Assembly: GCA_950295325.1 (NCBI GenBank)
Contig: OX485804.1
Span: forward strand, 45,942,001 to 46,006,000
Source: Polytrichum commune
Lineage: Eukaryota > Streptophyta > Polytrichopsida > Polytrichales > Polytrichaceae
Direction: 5' to 3'
Length of the DNA: 64,000 nt
The notes below the pieces were generated by a model that was given only the letters and a program-made list of their open reading frames with translations, did no database searches and was not told where the DNA came from. A program made the translations under genes and the position numbers. Of the stretch, positions 1 through 12,559 are shown one piece after another (position 1 is the stretch's first letter; every line of letters starts with the position of its first letter).

Positions 1-2639
1 TTGGCCATCCCTCTCACAGGGAGACAATAATTGCACCTAATTATGGACTTAACCTAGGATTCGGCTCTCACAGCATGTCCCTCAATGTGCCCCAATCATC
101 CAAACTCTCTATTCATTCAGTGACTCATGTCTATAGTTTATCTAGCTTCACTCCGAGATAATTGTTCTCTCACTTTCTCTCATTTCTACTGCCTTCTTCG
201 GGCAAAGATTTTGCATATGTTCTTAACTCCAATGGATTTTCTACTCTAACAGTTGTATCTTTCTCTTTCGAGGTTGACCCTCTCCTCTCTATTGTCCTTG
301 GCTATTGAACTTTGAAAAAGATTTTGGTCTTAGGACAATTGTTGCACAATCTTCAATTTCTTCCGACGATAGTCTTAACTCCCGAGATCACTCTCTAATG
401 CCTTATGCCTTTCCATTCTTCCCTTTCTCATTTGCTCCTTCATTGCTCGTTCTATTTTTCACAATCTACTTCTCTTTTTTTCTTCAGATTGTCTCGTCTT
501 CTCACAATTTGTTCAATTCTCTATTCACATTGGTTTCATTCTTATCAACTCTCAAACGTTCCCTCTCACAATTACAAACTTAATCACTTGCAATCACAAC
601 AATGGACAATGGTTTTCTAATCTTGCACTCCTACAATTCAGACAAAAAATAGTCCGACCACACTCGGCCATTCAATCGACTCAAAATTCAAAATAACATT
701 ATACTTCAAAAGAATATGGTACCCCGCAATCACTGCAATGATTACTTAATTTACTTAGAGAATAGTTTAACTATTGTCCTCACACAATCTATGTGTTGTG
801 GGAGACAAATCCACAAGTTCAACAATGCGCTCAAAACTATTCAGAGAAATGCCCGCCTATCTCCCTCTTGCCAGCCCCTTTGGCGCGGTAGGGACGACAA
901 TAGTCTTTGTAACCAATTATGGGCACCTAAGCCCACACTAATTGTTGTAACTACCTTCCTAGCCTATAGTTAATTATTTTCATCTATGTGGATGTCACTT
1001 CATCCACCTACTACCTATCTATCCATAGTTTAACTATTTGGCCAAAAATTTGGCACACACTTCTAGAGGAGTTCGATAGGATTCGTGTCGGGGGAATGTG
1101 GACTCCATGGTAGTACTCTAATTGCGTGATCATTGACCCATTTGATTGTTGACATGTTGGTATGTTTTGGATCATTATCATGTTGGAACACCCATTCCCC
1201 CGTTTCTTTTCCAAATTTCACAACTAACAAAGGCTATCATGTAAGATGTTATGATATTGCTTGTTTTTCATTTTTCCTTCAATTTTGATTAGCTCCAACG
1301 CCCTCCCAACTCATGCAACCCCAAACCATGATGCTCCCTCTTGCGTGCTTCACAATCTTACTATCCGCACAATTGCTTAGGGGTTCCCTATGCCTCTTCA
1401 ACAATTCAATCATCAACCCCCCCCCCCCCCCCAATGTTGAATTTACTTTCATCTAGGAATACAACTTTCTTCTAGTGCTCTTCCATACAATCCTTATGTT
1501 TCTTTGCCCATTCATGCCTTAATTGTTTGTGACAATCCAAAAGGAGAGGTTTTTTCTTCTTAATTGTAGATTGTTGTCCTTGGCATTTTAGTGTTATTCT
1601 TATTTTAGTGTTAAGGGAAGTTGTGATCTTTGAAACCTCTCGAAGAATCCTTTGACAATTTATTGTAGACTTTTGTTCTTCTATTTGCACCAATCATCCC
1701 AAGTAATGATCATCCCTTTCACTAAAATTGCATAGATGCCATGATCTTCACTTATCCTTCAGCGTTTTTGTAGCTACTTAACGTTTAATGATGCGACTAA
1801 TTGTTGATGGCGTTGTTCCTAAAAACTTGGCTATTGTATGACAACTTTGTTATTCAATATGGAAGTTATTCAATATGGAAGGCTATAACATATGCACACA
1901 TTTCTAAGGAAATTTTGGGGCATGGTGGAAGGGGGAATTGAACCAAAGACCTTGTGAATGTAAAGCATAAGTGTTAACTAGTGAGTTATTACTTACTATG
2001 ACATGGGTTGCTCCCCTAATTTAGCAAATTTGAAAAGTTCCAAAAACAATGCAACACCCCAAACACACATTTTTACCATTTACTATTCGCTTGTAAGTCC
2101 AATCGCCATGGAAACCGACATGATGCTAGCCACATGCTTCATTAAGAGTGTGTTGGGCACCACGTGATGTAGGCTTTTCCCATTTATGAGAAAATGTAAA
2201 TTTCATTTATTTGTAAAGGGTATTGCATTATTTTTGGAAGTCATTGTATTATGTAATGCCCCATAACTTCAAATAAATTTTGTTTGACATTGAATGCAAA
2301 AATGCCACTTCACCCAAATCCAACACTCACTAGGAGCCCATGTTCCAGTTGCAACAAAAGGAGGCACTATCTCCTAGGCACATGGTTCTAACAATTCCAA
2401 GCCTCCCAATCCTTCGGTCAAATTTTCATGTGCCTCCAAACCCAAACTCGCACTCAAGTACTAGATATTCGAAGTTAGTGCATTAAAATCTATGTGCACT
2501 CACAATGGATCACATAAATAAACAGGAGAGTGCAAGACTCATTAGATGGTCATTATGTTGTTGGAGGTCACATTCATTCCCTACCTAGGTTATCTCAAAA
2601 GATGAAAACCTACTCTCATGTTTATTTATGTGATATGCC

Positions 2640-3960
2640 GTCTGTAAACGCAATTTTTGGGCTATCGCCTAGCTGGAGAGCTACCATTTTCAAATTAGTG
2701 ACAATTAGCGGCAATAGTCGTTTAAAGGCAAATCACCAGTGTGAAACGAGGGCGATAGTCACTCCTAGACGGTTGCAACCGCCTTCACCTCCCCCGCCGA
2801 TAAGGAGGAGGCTGACCATCGCCAAGACAGGCTATTATCATTTTGTAGAATCTTGCAATAGTCTCAGAATCAGAGCAATAGGCTAGGAAGTCGAGCACTC
2901 AGTGATTGAGGCCGGCAGCAATAGGCAATGCCAAGCAAAAGACTGGCAGAAGTAGGAGTAGATGCAAGAGCCGAGTGATTCGGACTTTGATGTGACTTGG
3001 GAATTTGACAATATGAGTAAATTGTTTGTGAGATGCAATTGTCTTCAATGTGGAAGTTGTTTGTCGTGTGATTGATAATCGTGAAATGTCTTGTGTGATT
3101 TCTGGCAATAGCCGTGTGCGTTGAAATAGACGTATCATCCACCGAGAAGGTGAGGAACTTTGTAATCGAGTCGGGAAATAGCAATGGTCGAAGTCGGACT
3201 ATGGCCATTGTCTTGTGAGTGAGTCGTGTCAATAAAGCAAAGGCTGATTGCCGAGAAAGAAGGGCAATAGTCTAGTGGAAGAAGGAAGAATTGAAGTCTG
3301 AGAATGGCAATGGGCAAGAGAGAGAGACTTCTCTCAGTCTGTTGTAGAAGTTAAGGGCTATCTGTCGAGAGTGAAGGAAGGGGCCATAGCCGAAAGCAAG
3401 ATCAAGTCCTTTGGCAATTAGGCAGTGAGTGGTGGAGTCTTGGAAGTCTGTAACTTCCGTGAGACAAGGCCTGGGCGATAGGCTATGTTAAGGGAAGTCA
3501 TGAGAGAAGTCCGTGAGGGTAAATAGTCGAGGTTAGGGCCATCGCCTGTTCGGACAGAGAGCCGAAGCGTCGAGGAAGGGCTATCGCCTGAGTCCCTTGG
3601 CTATCGCCTGTCTGTTACAGAGAGACTATGAGTGAGAGTTGAGAGAGTAACGTCCTGTAGGGCTATAGGCTTAGCAGGTGTCGTCCCTAAGAGAGAAGAG
3701 AGCAAGAGAACAGAGAGGCCGCTCGTGGGAGCATAGCCAAAGGCCTACTCTAAGACATTACCTGGCGTGTAGCCGTTGCAGTGACTGCAGAGACGATACG
3801 AGTTATTCGCAGGCGTGAGCTGCAAAAGACATTACCATCTCAGGAAAGAGAGATTGACTACTTAGTGTAAGACATTACCAAAGGCTAATACTTTCGAGCT
3901 TAAAATGTAATTAGGCCTTAATCAAGGAATATCGCCTACATTGTTGATGCATTGATCATA
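2640..3960. repeat. Cluster of GGCTATCGCC/GGCAATAGCC-like motifs
   Basis: About fifteen variants of a near-palindromic decamer (GGCTATCGCC, GGCAATAGTC, GGCCATAGCC, GGCGATAGGC) occur in both orientations over 1.3 kb, sometimes only about 20 bp apart, as at 3579 and 3600. No coding frame explains the density. It could be the remnant of a repeat-rich transposon end. I do not recognise the family. Confidence 0.4.
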
Positions 3961-4787
3961 TATAATGCTGTGGGGATTTGTGTGGACAAGTTGCCAAATC
4001 AGTTGAAGATGAAGATGATGATTACAGTCTTGTGAAGATGGGCTGGATGACTGTAAGTCAAATTAAGATGAATTAATTTGAAGTTATTGCAAAGCTCAAT
4101 TCTTGTTATGCAAAGACGATGTGGTTACAAAAAGACATTACCCCGGACTTCGGTCCTGACGAATTGCCAAGGACTACTTGCCAAGCTTTTGAGCTTCACG
4201 ACTAAAATAGGTCAAAGACATAGAGTGATAGAAACTTTCCCTAAGGATAGGACATAATCACTTTTGACGGAGGAAGCACAAGGAACCATAAGAGTGGGGA
4301 ATAAGTGGAATTAAGAAGGAATGAAGGAAGAAAGATCCTAAGTTGTTATTATAGTCCTTAAATCCAATGTGACATTAACCCTTATAGACACTATCTCAGT
4401 CTTCCTGGAGACTTTGTTCCTTGGGTTTTGTTATTTTGAGCCATAGCAAAAACTTACTACACCGTCTCTATCAAAAACCCAAGTTATAAATAAATAAATA
4501 AAATTTATTTATTCAAATTTGGTGGCACCTATTGATTTAAAAGAAATAGACCAAAGGGGTGTGCTTCCAATGTGAATCGATGGTTATTTAAATCCAAATT
4601 GTTTTCAAATATTAACCTTCACTACATAATCCTTCTAATCCTGAAGTGAAACTATACTATCAAAAATTCCATTAATATCTCTACCAACTCTTCTCCAACA
4701 TTTTCCACCACTTCAAGATGATATGGCTCAAACCTTTCAAACAAAGAATGTGTGAATGTGTGAACATGTCCAAGTTTATGCATATAT

Positions 4788-4788
4788 C

Positions 4789-4823
<35 letters not shown>
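4788..4823. repeat. (CAA)n microsatellite
   Basis: Twelve consecutive CAA units lie about 25 bp before the copia target duplication. Confidence 0.95.
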
Positions 4824-4847
4824 ATTACTTCAGTGCACTTTGATTTA

Positions 4848-4852
4848 ACTTG
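4848..4852. repeat. Copia target-site duplication, left copy (ACTTG)
   Basis: ACTTG immediately precedes the TGTTG edge of the left LTR and matches the 5 bp after the right LTR at 50205-50209. This pairing shows that the two LTRs belong to a single insertion event. Confidence 0.88.
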
Positions 4853-5121
4853 TGTTGAGAGACAAGCAAAAATACAAAGTATAACAAGCATTAACACAAA
4901 GTATGAGCCGGAGCTCTATTCCATTAAGATTATATAGGGGTGAAGACAATTGGTTAACTCGAGTTAAGGTTTAGAGTGTGACTGGATTTATCATCCATCT
5001 ACCTTATTGCTATCTACCTACTGTGACTTAACTGGTTATTAAGGACCAGTCGGGTAGGTATGCTTGCTAAGCTATGGATGGAACCGGAGAATGAATGGAT
5101 GACATTCATCATGTCTTAACA
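4853..5121 (-). repeat. Copia 3-prime LTR
   Basis: 269 bp, TG...CA, closely matching 49944-50204 with small indels near positions 20-45. The inner side is followed by a polypurine tract (minus strand) and then the end of the copia RNase H frame, so this is the 3-prime LTR of a minus-oriented element. Confidence 0.88.
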
Positions 5122-5212
5122 CTCCTCCTGGAACGATGATCTTCCTCGTTAAAAAAAACTTCATGATGTTGTGAAGGAAAAAAAGTAAAGTCATCGTTCG
5201 CCATCTAATTCA

Positions 5213-5539
5213 CTATAGTTCAGTGAAGGTCCTCATACCAGCCGCAATGATGAGCTTGCGGTGCTGAGGAGTTGGTAGTGCCTTGGTGAGGACGTCGGCG
5301 ATGTTGTCTAGTAATGCAATCTTCTTGACCTCGACCTGCTTGGTCTCCGTGAGATCTTGAGTACAGCCGAAGAGGTGAGGACTGATGTGTTTGACACGGT
5401 CGGCTTTGATGAATCTGGAGGAAACTTGCTCGATGCAGGCCACGTTGTCTTCAAAAATGGTCGTGGGTTTGTTCATCGATGGAAGGCCACTCATTTGAAG
5501 GATGGCCTGTTGCATAGTGCGTAGCCAAATGGCTTCACG
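5213..5539 (-). pseudogene. Copia RNase H C-terminus, cut by the CACTA insertion
   Basis: The frame reads EAIWLRTMQQAI near its start and ends with a typical copia RNase H tail (DNIADVLTKALP, then HRKLI). It degrades the RNA strand during reverse transcription. The frame resumes on the far side of the CACTA element at 27177, where the preceding RNase H sequence continues after removing one ACG target duplication. It ends about 90 bp from the 3-prime LTR, as normal for copia. Confidence 0.85.
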
Positions 5540-5610
5540 CACTAGTAGAAAACATGGTAAAAAAGAACCGTAGTCGTTTTCCCATTACAGTTCTTTTGAC
5601 CACTGTTTTG
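5540..5610. repeat. CACTA left terminal inverted repeat
   Basis: 71 bp beginning CACTAGTAGAAAAC. Its reverse complement at 27103-27173 differs only at one position (ATTACAG against ATTACGG). Preceded by target duplication ACG. Confidence 0.95.
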
Positions 5611-5791
5611 CCACATGTTGCACCAAACGTAAAATCATGTTACAGTTGAAGTTTCCACTGACTGCCGATTGAAAATACACATGAATATGTTCCACGCGCG
5701 TTTGGAGTGCTGGCCATTCCTTATGTTCCACATGTATATTCCTCTCATTATTCCTTACGTGATATTGAATGAAACCGTTGTGAGAAAATTG

Positions 5792-6105
5792 CGAAAAAGA
5801 TCCGCAGTCGTTTTCCCATTGCGGTTTGTTTGACCACCCTGATGTGCAGTCACTAAACGACTGCAGAGTTTTCTTTTTTCTTTTGCGAATGCAATTTTGA
5901 AATTTGGGGGGCATGTAATACACCGTTGGAAAGGTATTTTCAAGACCTTTCCAGCAGTATGTTAAATGCCCCAAAATTTCCAAAATTTAATTTGGTAAAC
6001 CAAAAAAACAAATATGCATATCTTTAACAATTGCAGATTAGGGTGGTCAAAAGAACCGCAATGGAAAACCGACTGCGGATCTTTTTCGCACTGTTTTCTA
6101 CTAGT
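5792..6105. repeat. Extra subterminal copies of the CACTA end motif
   Basis: The inner part of the terminal repeat (CCGYAGTCGTTTTCCCATT then CGGTTCTTTTGACCACC) recurs directly at 5792-5838 and inverted at 6043-6105. The inverted copy ends CTGTTTTCTACTAG, so 5540-6105 looks like a small internally palindromic unit resembling a MITE. These may be transposase binding sites or a relic of a nested short element. Confidence 0.75.
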
Positions 6106-8470
6106 CGAATAAGTGGAATCCAACATTGGTTATATATATGTGATTATGTATGAAATTCCTTCATATATATGAAGTGAGTTGTGGCCTTGCTTGCACTAGT
6201 TCTCTTTCATCGTTCATCATGCTGCGACAGCATTTGATTGTGTGAAGTACACTGGTACATCACTACCTGGAATGCGAAAAATTAATGGCCATGCACACAG
6301 TGACTTCACCTCCTTGTTTGTAAATAGTTTAACTTATACAGTCTCCGAGATGTGAAAGGTGATCGTAGAAGGCCACTTAATACAATTTAATACGCTACCT
6401 TGTGGTGTGGGTGGTTTCTGCTGTACCGAGCACCCGGAGGTGAGCACAATATTGAGTCTGCTACCAAGAAGACAATGACTGGTATACCTTCCAATGCAAA
6501 GTGGGCATAAGTCTCCCTACATTGTGCAAGTTTCCACCGATAATTGTGTCTACGACCGTCAACTGTGCATACAAACAAATTCAGGGGATGCGCTCCCAAC
6601 TTCATCCTTTGCCATCCTCCAGCCGAGGAGAACATGCACCGGGAACATGCTTTCACATAGTCACCATGTTGTATTTTCTAGAAAATATAATGCATCTACA
6701 TTCTGAATACCCACAGTAATGCTACCATGTCATTTCATGTGTACTGGGAGCATATGTGCACTGGTGACAACCCACTTGAACAAAGTTGTAATTCCAGCCT
6801 CGTATTTACCACAGATGCCTTACTTTAATTTCCTAAAACATCGCAGGGTCATCTACACATTCCGTTTTCTTGCAACACAATGTCACCCTTCTCAAAGTTC
6901 AATGCCAACTCATGGGCTTCATGGAGTGCTTCAAACTATGGATGTACAAGACGCCTGCAAAATTGAAAAGACAACATAATGTACCACGTACGATATTAGG
7001 AAATGTTGATAGCAGAAATGAGTATATTGATATTGTGCTTCAGAAACATCACCACATATAGTGCCGTGTATGGGAAGGAACTCTTGCCAAAGAGAGTATG
7101 TAACACACAAAAAGGCACTGCCATACTATTTTCAAACCGAAGAGGGGGTCATTGCCATCAGTTCAATACAACGTACGAAGTCACTATTGAGTTCCAAAGC
7201 GGCTAAGAATACTCCACTTAGGGTAAGCTTCCTGTTGCATTTCACAAAAAACATTTCCAGATTGTTTGGATGTAAGTCATTTCATCTTTTTCATCAGTTA
7301 GCACTACTTCAAGGTTGTGTGGGCCAATCGAAAGTGGGCAGCATTCTCCTCTTCATCGGGGGCCCATGCGCAACAACTCCTCTTTTGTTTTCCAGCACAC
7401 CTTCGCAACCTCATTCAATTTAGTGAAGTCTTTCGTCTGTGAACATCATTGGCCCCATATCTTCATCCTGTGGATACACACAACTTTAATAAGATTTCTC
7501 GCCCTAAACATATATGTTGGACACACCCATTACATGCAACACCTCCTACAAGCATGAAAAATAATGCCTGCAGCTCTGAAAAACAATATTGAATATGCTT
7601 TTGAATGGTTGCAACCACATTATCGAGTGGATGGTTTGGGAATCTTGGTAATCCACATCTATGCTTCTCAACAGAATGGTGCCTTTTGGTTTCAAAACCC
7701 GACATAAACTCGGAGTGCATCTACTGATGCTTGGAGTCTACAACTATTGTGCAAAACTACCACACGGTCGGAGGTCACCTTGCATTGGGTTTCTCACCTT
7801 GAAACTGCACAACGCACATTCAAGTTAAAATGGCGGATCATGCTTTCCTTCTAGGGCTCTGCTTTACAAATTCAGATCCATCGCTCCCAACAGCTCCCAT
7901 TCCCATCCTACAGTCAGGGAGAACATGCAGCCTGCACGTGCACACGTGGGTTGTTCTTCTCCATATAGAAGGGTATTTTTTGCAACAATCAGCAACAAAC
8001 GTCGGGTTTAGGATGAGCAACATAGAATTTGAGGCTGCTGTAGGGTTTTTTTAACAAATACCTTTCACGACTTTGATGGGGGCTAGGCTCAAAATTGCAA
8101 ATTCAATATTCAGACAGGAGTCCGAACAAAACATTACTGATAGCATCCATCTTAGAAACCCAAAAATAATAAAAACAAAAATGATACAGAACCAATGCAA
8201 TGAATGGGGAGAACCAACTGTTGGAAGCAAATTGTATGCAATTGACTTTAAGATGTTGACTCTGGTTTCCACTGGCTATTGTAGAATAATTGCTGCAGAC
8301 ATTATAGAAAACACAAGACATTGCTTGCAGGGAGAATCCGCCTCCAAGTACACAGTTATGTGAATTAGTCACAAGTGGAGGGCTGACACCAACTGGAGGG
8401 CCAAAATCAGACTCTTACAGGCATCCGGGCCGGAGAAAGACCTACCAATGCATCGTCTAGGGAGTGAAGG
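6106..8470. other. Left arm of the CACTA element, no recognised gene
   Basis: Overlapping short open frames exist on both strands, but none shows conserved domains, splice-consistent extension or a start context I can support. CACTA elements commonly carry noncoding or captured sequence between the end repeats and the genes. Confidence 0.5.
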
Positions 8471-8562
8471 TCACCTAATACAATTAAGTACAGATATCAT
8501 AACCTGAATACCATAATTGAAATTGGATTGTTGTGCAACATGAACAGTCACCTGGGATGGCG

Positions 8563-11500
8563 TTACGAAACTTTCTTGCCCAAAACCTTTGTGTTCTCGC
8601 CTTTGTTCCTCAGCAACACGGTGTCCCGCACCTTGCCAGCTTCCTGCGATTCGCCTTTCTTGCATAATGAGCTGGTTGTCTTACCTTTCGGCCCGTGATT
8701 GGTGCCAATCGACGATGCCCTGCCACAAACAGTTGAGGTAACATTACCCATCATGCGCGTTATTTCTTCCATGCTCGGAATCTGCATGATGTAACACACA
8801 CCCCACAATATGGGGCAATTGGGCAGTCCCTCCGCTTGATCCAGGAAAGCAATGTGCTTTGGATAACGCTCGTCCTTCTTGAACATCACCGGAGTGTCCT
8901 TGTAGAAAACCCTGATGACGGAAATCATTTGTTCCCCTTTCTTACACAAATCTTGCTCGTCATTTATGCACCTGGACTTGTGGTTGATTCCAGCATAGGC
9001 CTCCGCCACCACCTTACCTTCGAACTTTGGGTGCAAAACCCAGACCTTCACTCTTACTCTGATGGGATTCTACATCACAAATTGCGAATCACACAATTTA
9101 ATTTAATAACATCACAGTCAGAGACTTCATATGTCAACGTCAACCCGCTTCACATACATCAGATCCTTTGTGCATGAAAATCAAAATCACATTGTTGCGA
9201 TACTCACGGAATTAAGGGGTCGTCTGCCGAATTCAAGCTGTGTGATGACAGATGCGTCAATTTGCGGTGTTTTGTGCTTCTTGATTTGAGGACTTGTACT
9301 TTTTGTTCTGCCTCTTGGAGTCCTCCTCTCACAGGCTCTTGACTCATTCACCAACTTTCGTTTCACGGGGACCTTGGGTAACACAAGCAATTCTTCGCTG
9401 TCTGATTCTATTCCAATTGGATTGCGTCCAGGATCATCCTCGTCAGATTCATCACCTTCTTCCATGCTGATCTCGTCATTGCAATTGGACCTGTCATTCT
9501 TCTTCTGTGACTCTTTTTTGCACTGTCCAACATCATTGTCATTCTTCTTCCCTTTCCCTCCATCTTCATGTAAATCCTCTATGTCCTCGGGCCATCTCAA
9601 CTTCGGAAAGGTGGTTTCAACATCAAGACTTTTCCCGCCAACACTTTTTGTATCCCCCTCATAGCTATAGTTCATTACATGTGAGCTCTCAGGAGACCTC
9701 AAAGGGCTCTCTATATATTTCCTTGGTGAACTACCTCGTGAGCTTGAGTTCCTCACCTTTGGTGCACGCTGATTTCCAAACAGTTTCTTCGAAAATTTTA
9801 TGGTTGGACGACGGCAATTGTCGGATGAATTGTCGGAAGACAAAAGCTCTACGGGTTGCGAAGATCTCCCACCATCCCTGCTTCTGCTATTCTTTTCCTT
9901 CAAGTTCACCTTGGCACGTTCCATATGTGACTTCCCTTCTCTATGATTAGAGTCCATTAAACGGATTCCAGACGGCCTTTTTAACCCATTCAGCACCTCT
10001 GTTGCAGTGCGATTACTCTGCCTCGGAGCCTTGGCAGCCTCTGGTGCACTGTCATGTGCAAGATACATATGGGCTTGAGCAGAGACGTTGTTTGCCAGAG
10101 AGTCACATTCTGACGATAAGTTAGAAACAAATTCATCCACCAAAGCATGCAATTTGTTGCTTATGTCTAACATGGGTGGTCGCTCTGAAGGATCATTCGA
10201 TGGGGAAATCTTTGATGACTGTGACGGTTGCGTGCGATGCGGCAGTGCCGTAACCTTGGTAACATTTTCTTTGTGCTGTTCCACACATGTCCAACACACC
10301 ATTCAGTTAGGATTTTGAATATGCATACGGCATATTATCAAGGTAATGTACACAATAAAACCTTACAAAGTAGGGGGGAGTAATTACTGGGAGGCATGGG
10401 GCGAGAAGATGATTAAAACACTACAAACTTGGGTGGTGTTTACATACTTTTGAAATAGGTAGTTTTTTGTGCACATAAGTAGAACTCAACACACCATCTT
10501 CACTCCCGCCAGCCTTCTGTTGCTCCCGACAATCAACTTGGAGTTTCCCCTGCATATACACGTACACAGAAAACGTGTTAACAATGAAGTTCAATAAATG
10601 CAGTAAACCATGATTAGAATAAATTATGGTAATCAGTATAGTCAAGAGGGGTACGTGGACCAATCTGCCCCTCTATTTACAATAGCTACACCGTCATGTT
10701 AAAATTTGCACAAAGAATATGTGAGTGCAGGATAACGTACTGCCACGCCTTTTTTGGATGCTGCATTTGCCTTGTTTCTTTCGCATTCTTTGCTCCCTTC
10801 CCTTGACTTCCAATATTCTACCAATTGCAACCATGCCGCTGATGGACAATCAGCAGGCTTACTTTGGTCACCGTGTATTGTCCAATGACGATGGTACACT
10901 GCTCTATTTCTCTTGTATAGACGTTGCAGAAATCCCGCTACCATGCCTTCTGGAAGAGGCTTCTCTATTATGAACTGTCTCTTCACTTCTTTCATGATTT
11001 CTTGCATGGTGGATGGATTTTTAATGTCTATGTCGGCATTTGGAACAAGTGCAAGTGCAGCTAATTTTAGGGCGTTCAAGAACTGCGCTTTGTATTGAAC
11101 TATGTCTCCATTGTTGTTTTGTTGGAGCCGGACTTGTGGCACTCTACCTTCCGCAATGGATCTTTTCACTTCTTTTAGATAGGACTTCTCTTCTACTCTA
11201 AGTTGTTTTCTCTGTGACAACGTGTAAGGTGGGGATGACTTACTGGAGTTCGTACTTAACAATATGGGGCTATTGCTTGTATGGATCACCGGCGTTTGCT
11301 CCTTCAAAGAGTCATGCTGCTCACGCATGAAACCTCCTCCTGAAGAAGTGTGGGCACTAGAAGTTGTATGGCTGGCTCGACGTCCCAATGTGGATGGAGT
11401 CACCCTTGCAGTTTCTGCTCCCTTCTCTATGGATGAGTCCCCACGACCCCCACTTGTATCTCTCTCGGTAGGGAATTCTCTTGGCCCCTCACATCTGGCT

Positions 11501-12499
11501 TGTCCCGTTGGAGGACCAACTCCCGGTCCGGCCTGACCCTCTGCAGGCTCCGCAGGCATACATTGGGTCCCTAGGCGAGGCTGCGTGCTCTCGTGCCCCG
11601 AACCATGCAATTGTTGGGAATTGTAGTACTCCTTCCCTAGCATATATCCAGGTTGTGAGCTAAATGTTGCACCTTGTGGTAGATTGGCAAAAGGCAACAA
11701 CATGCGGGTGGAGGATGTTCCTTCAAATTGACTATCTTGGGGTTGTGCTGGATATGACAACTGGTTGGTGTATGCATTCGGGGATGCAATGGGTGTCCCA
11801 ATACATGGAGGGTACATGGATTGGCCTCGACCACCTGGAGTTCCAAACACCGGCTGTGCAGTTTGCCAAGGGACTGTGCTTTGCGGTTGTTGGTAGGTCG
11901 TTGAATACGGCATACCAAACATCTGCACAGGCTGTTCAACGACATTAGTGGTTGACATAGTTTTTCCCGGACGAAGCATGTGTTGCTACATGCGTCATTA
12001 TATTAAGGGACGCCGACAAATCCGCCCAAGGGGGCAACGCTAGGGTTGCATGCCATGTTTGAGCCATTTCAATGTGGAACTATTATTACGTACAATTGAA
12101 GGTGAAGAGCAAGCAGACAACGTTGTGATTTCAGACAACACATTGAGTATATCAAACAATGACCTGGGAATGCGGTTTACCTGTGCTTGGTTGAACCTTT
12201 GTGGTTGCGCATTTCCGACTCTGAATACCTGCACATATAGGAACAAAAAAACTACACTAAGGTTGCAGAAAATATGCTTTGTTGCGGAGTCCTTCAACTC
12301 CCGGTGCGCATGTTCTGCCTTTCATACTCACAGAAGGGCGTGCATCAAAGTGGTCCAACTTCAAGACCAGACTGCACATAACACGTACCCCACGTGTAAA
12401 ATCATCCACAAATTGTGTACTTCTAACAACATCAAAGTCCGCGACATTGACACTCTCGTATTGGGAGTCCATGGTGTTGCTCTGCATTTTGCGGATCAC
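8563..12499 (-). CDS. Second CACTA transposition protein (Transposase_24-like)
   Basis: Six exons on the minus strand join in frame with GT-AG borders: 12499-12332, 12228-12181, 11985-10741, 10549-10448, 10275-9208, 9069-8563, giving about 1045 residues. The middle exon has a Gln/Pro-rich front half. At about residues 425-482 it carries a segment with a conserved Tyr-rich YKRNRAVYHRHW, then an AWLQLVEYW block and ERNKANAASKK, typical of the plant Ptta/En/Spm transposase family (PF03004). The fifth exon is Ser- and charge-rich and probably disordered. The last exon encodes a compact domain I do not recognise. In En/Spm this accessory role (TNPA-like) is to bind subterminal repeats and help the catalytic transposase. 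It is transcribed divergently from the TNP2 gene. The start codon is the least certain part; an upstream exon could exist. Confidence 0.72.
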
Positions 12500-12559
12500 A
12501 ACGTTAGTTTAAGGGTGTACTTGTACACAAAAGTGTTATGCAAACAACTATGCTATTGA

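Larger units (their letters stand above)
1..4847. other. Intergenic sequence without recognisable genes
   Basis: I see no conserved coding sequence, RNA gene or splice-consistent gene here; open frames are short and low-complexity. Visible features are a run of 16 C at 1417-1432, a region at 2640-3960 rich in variants of GGCTATCGCC and GGCAATAGCC, four copies of GACATTACC at about 3755-4140, and a CAA microsatellite at 4788-4823 just before the copia insertion site. The sequence up to 4852 is the left flank of the 45-kb nested insertion. It would have been contiguous with 50210 onward before that insertion. Confidence 0.6.

Noticed and set aside
5585-5983. 132-residue minus frame near the CACTA left end
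   Set aside because: It overlaps terminal repeat copies that are noncoding in CACTA elements, and no domain is visible.
9374-9950. Plus-strand Ser-rich frames within the second CACTA gene
   Set aside because: They lie opposite exon 5 of the minus-strand gene, whose splice phases fit; the Ser-rich composition reflects the complementary strand.
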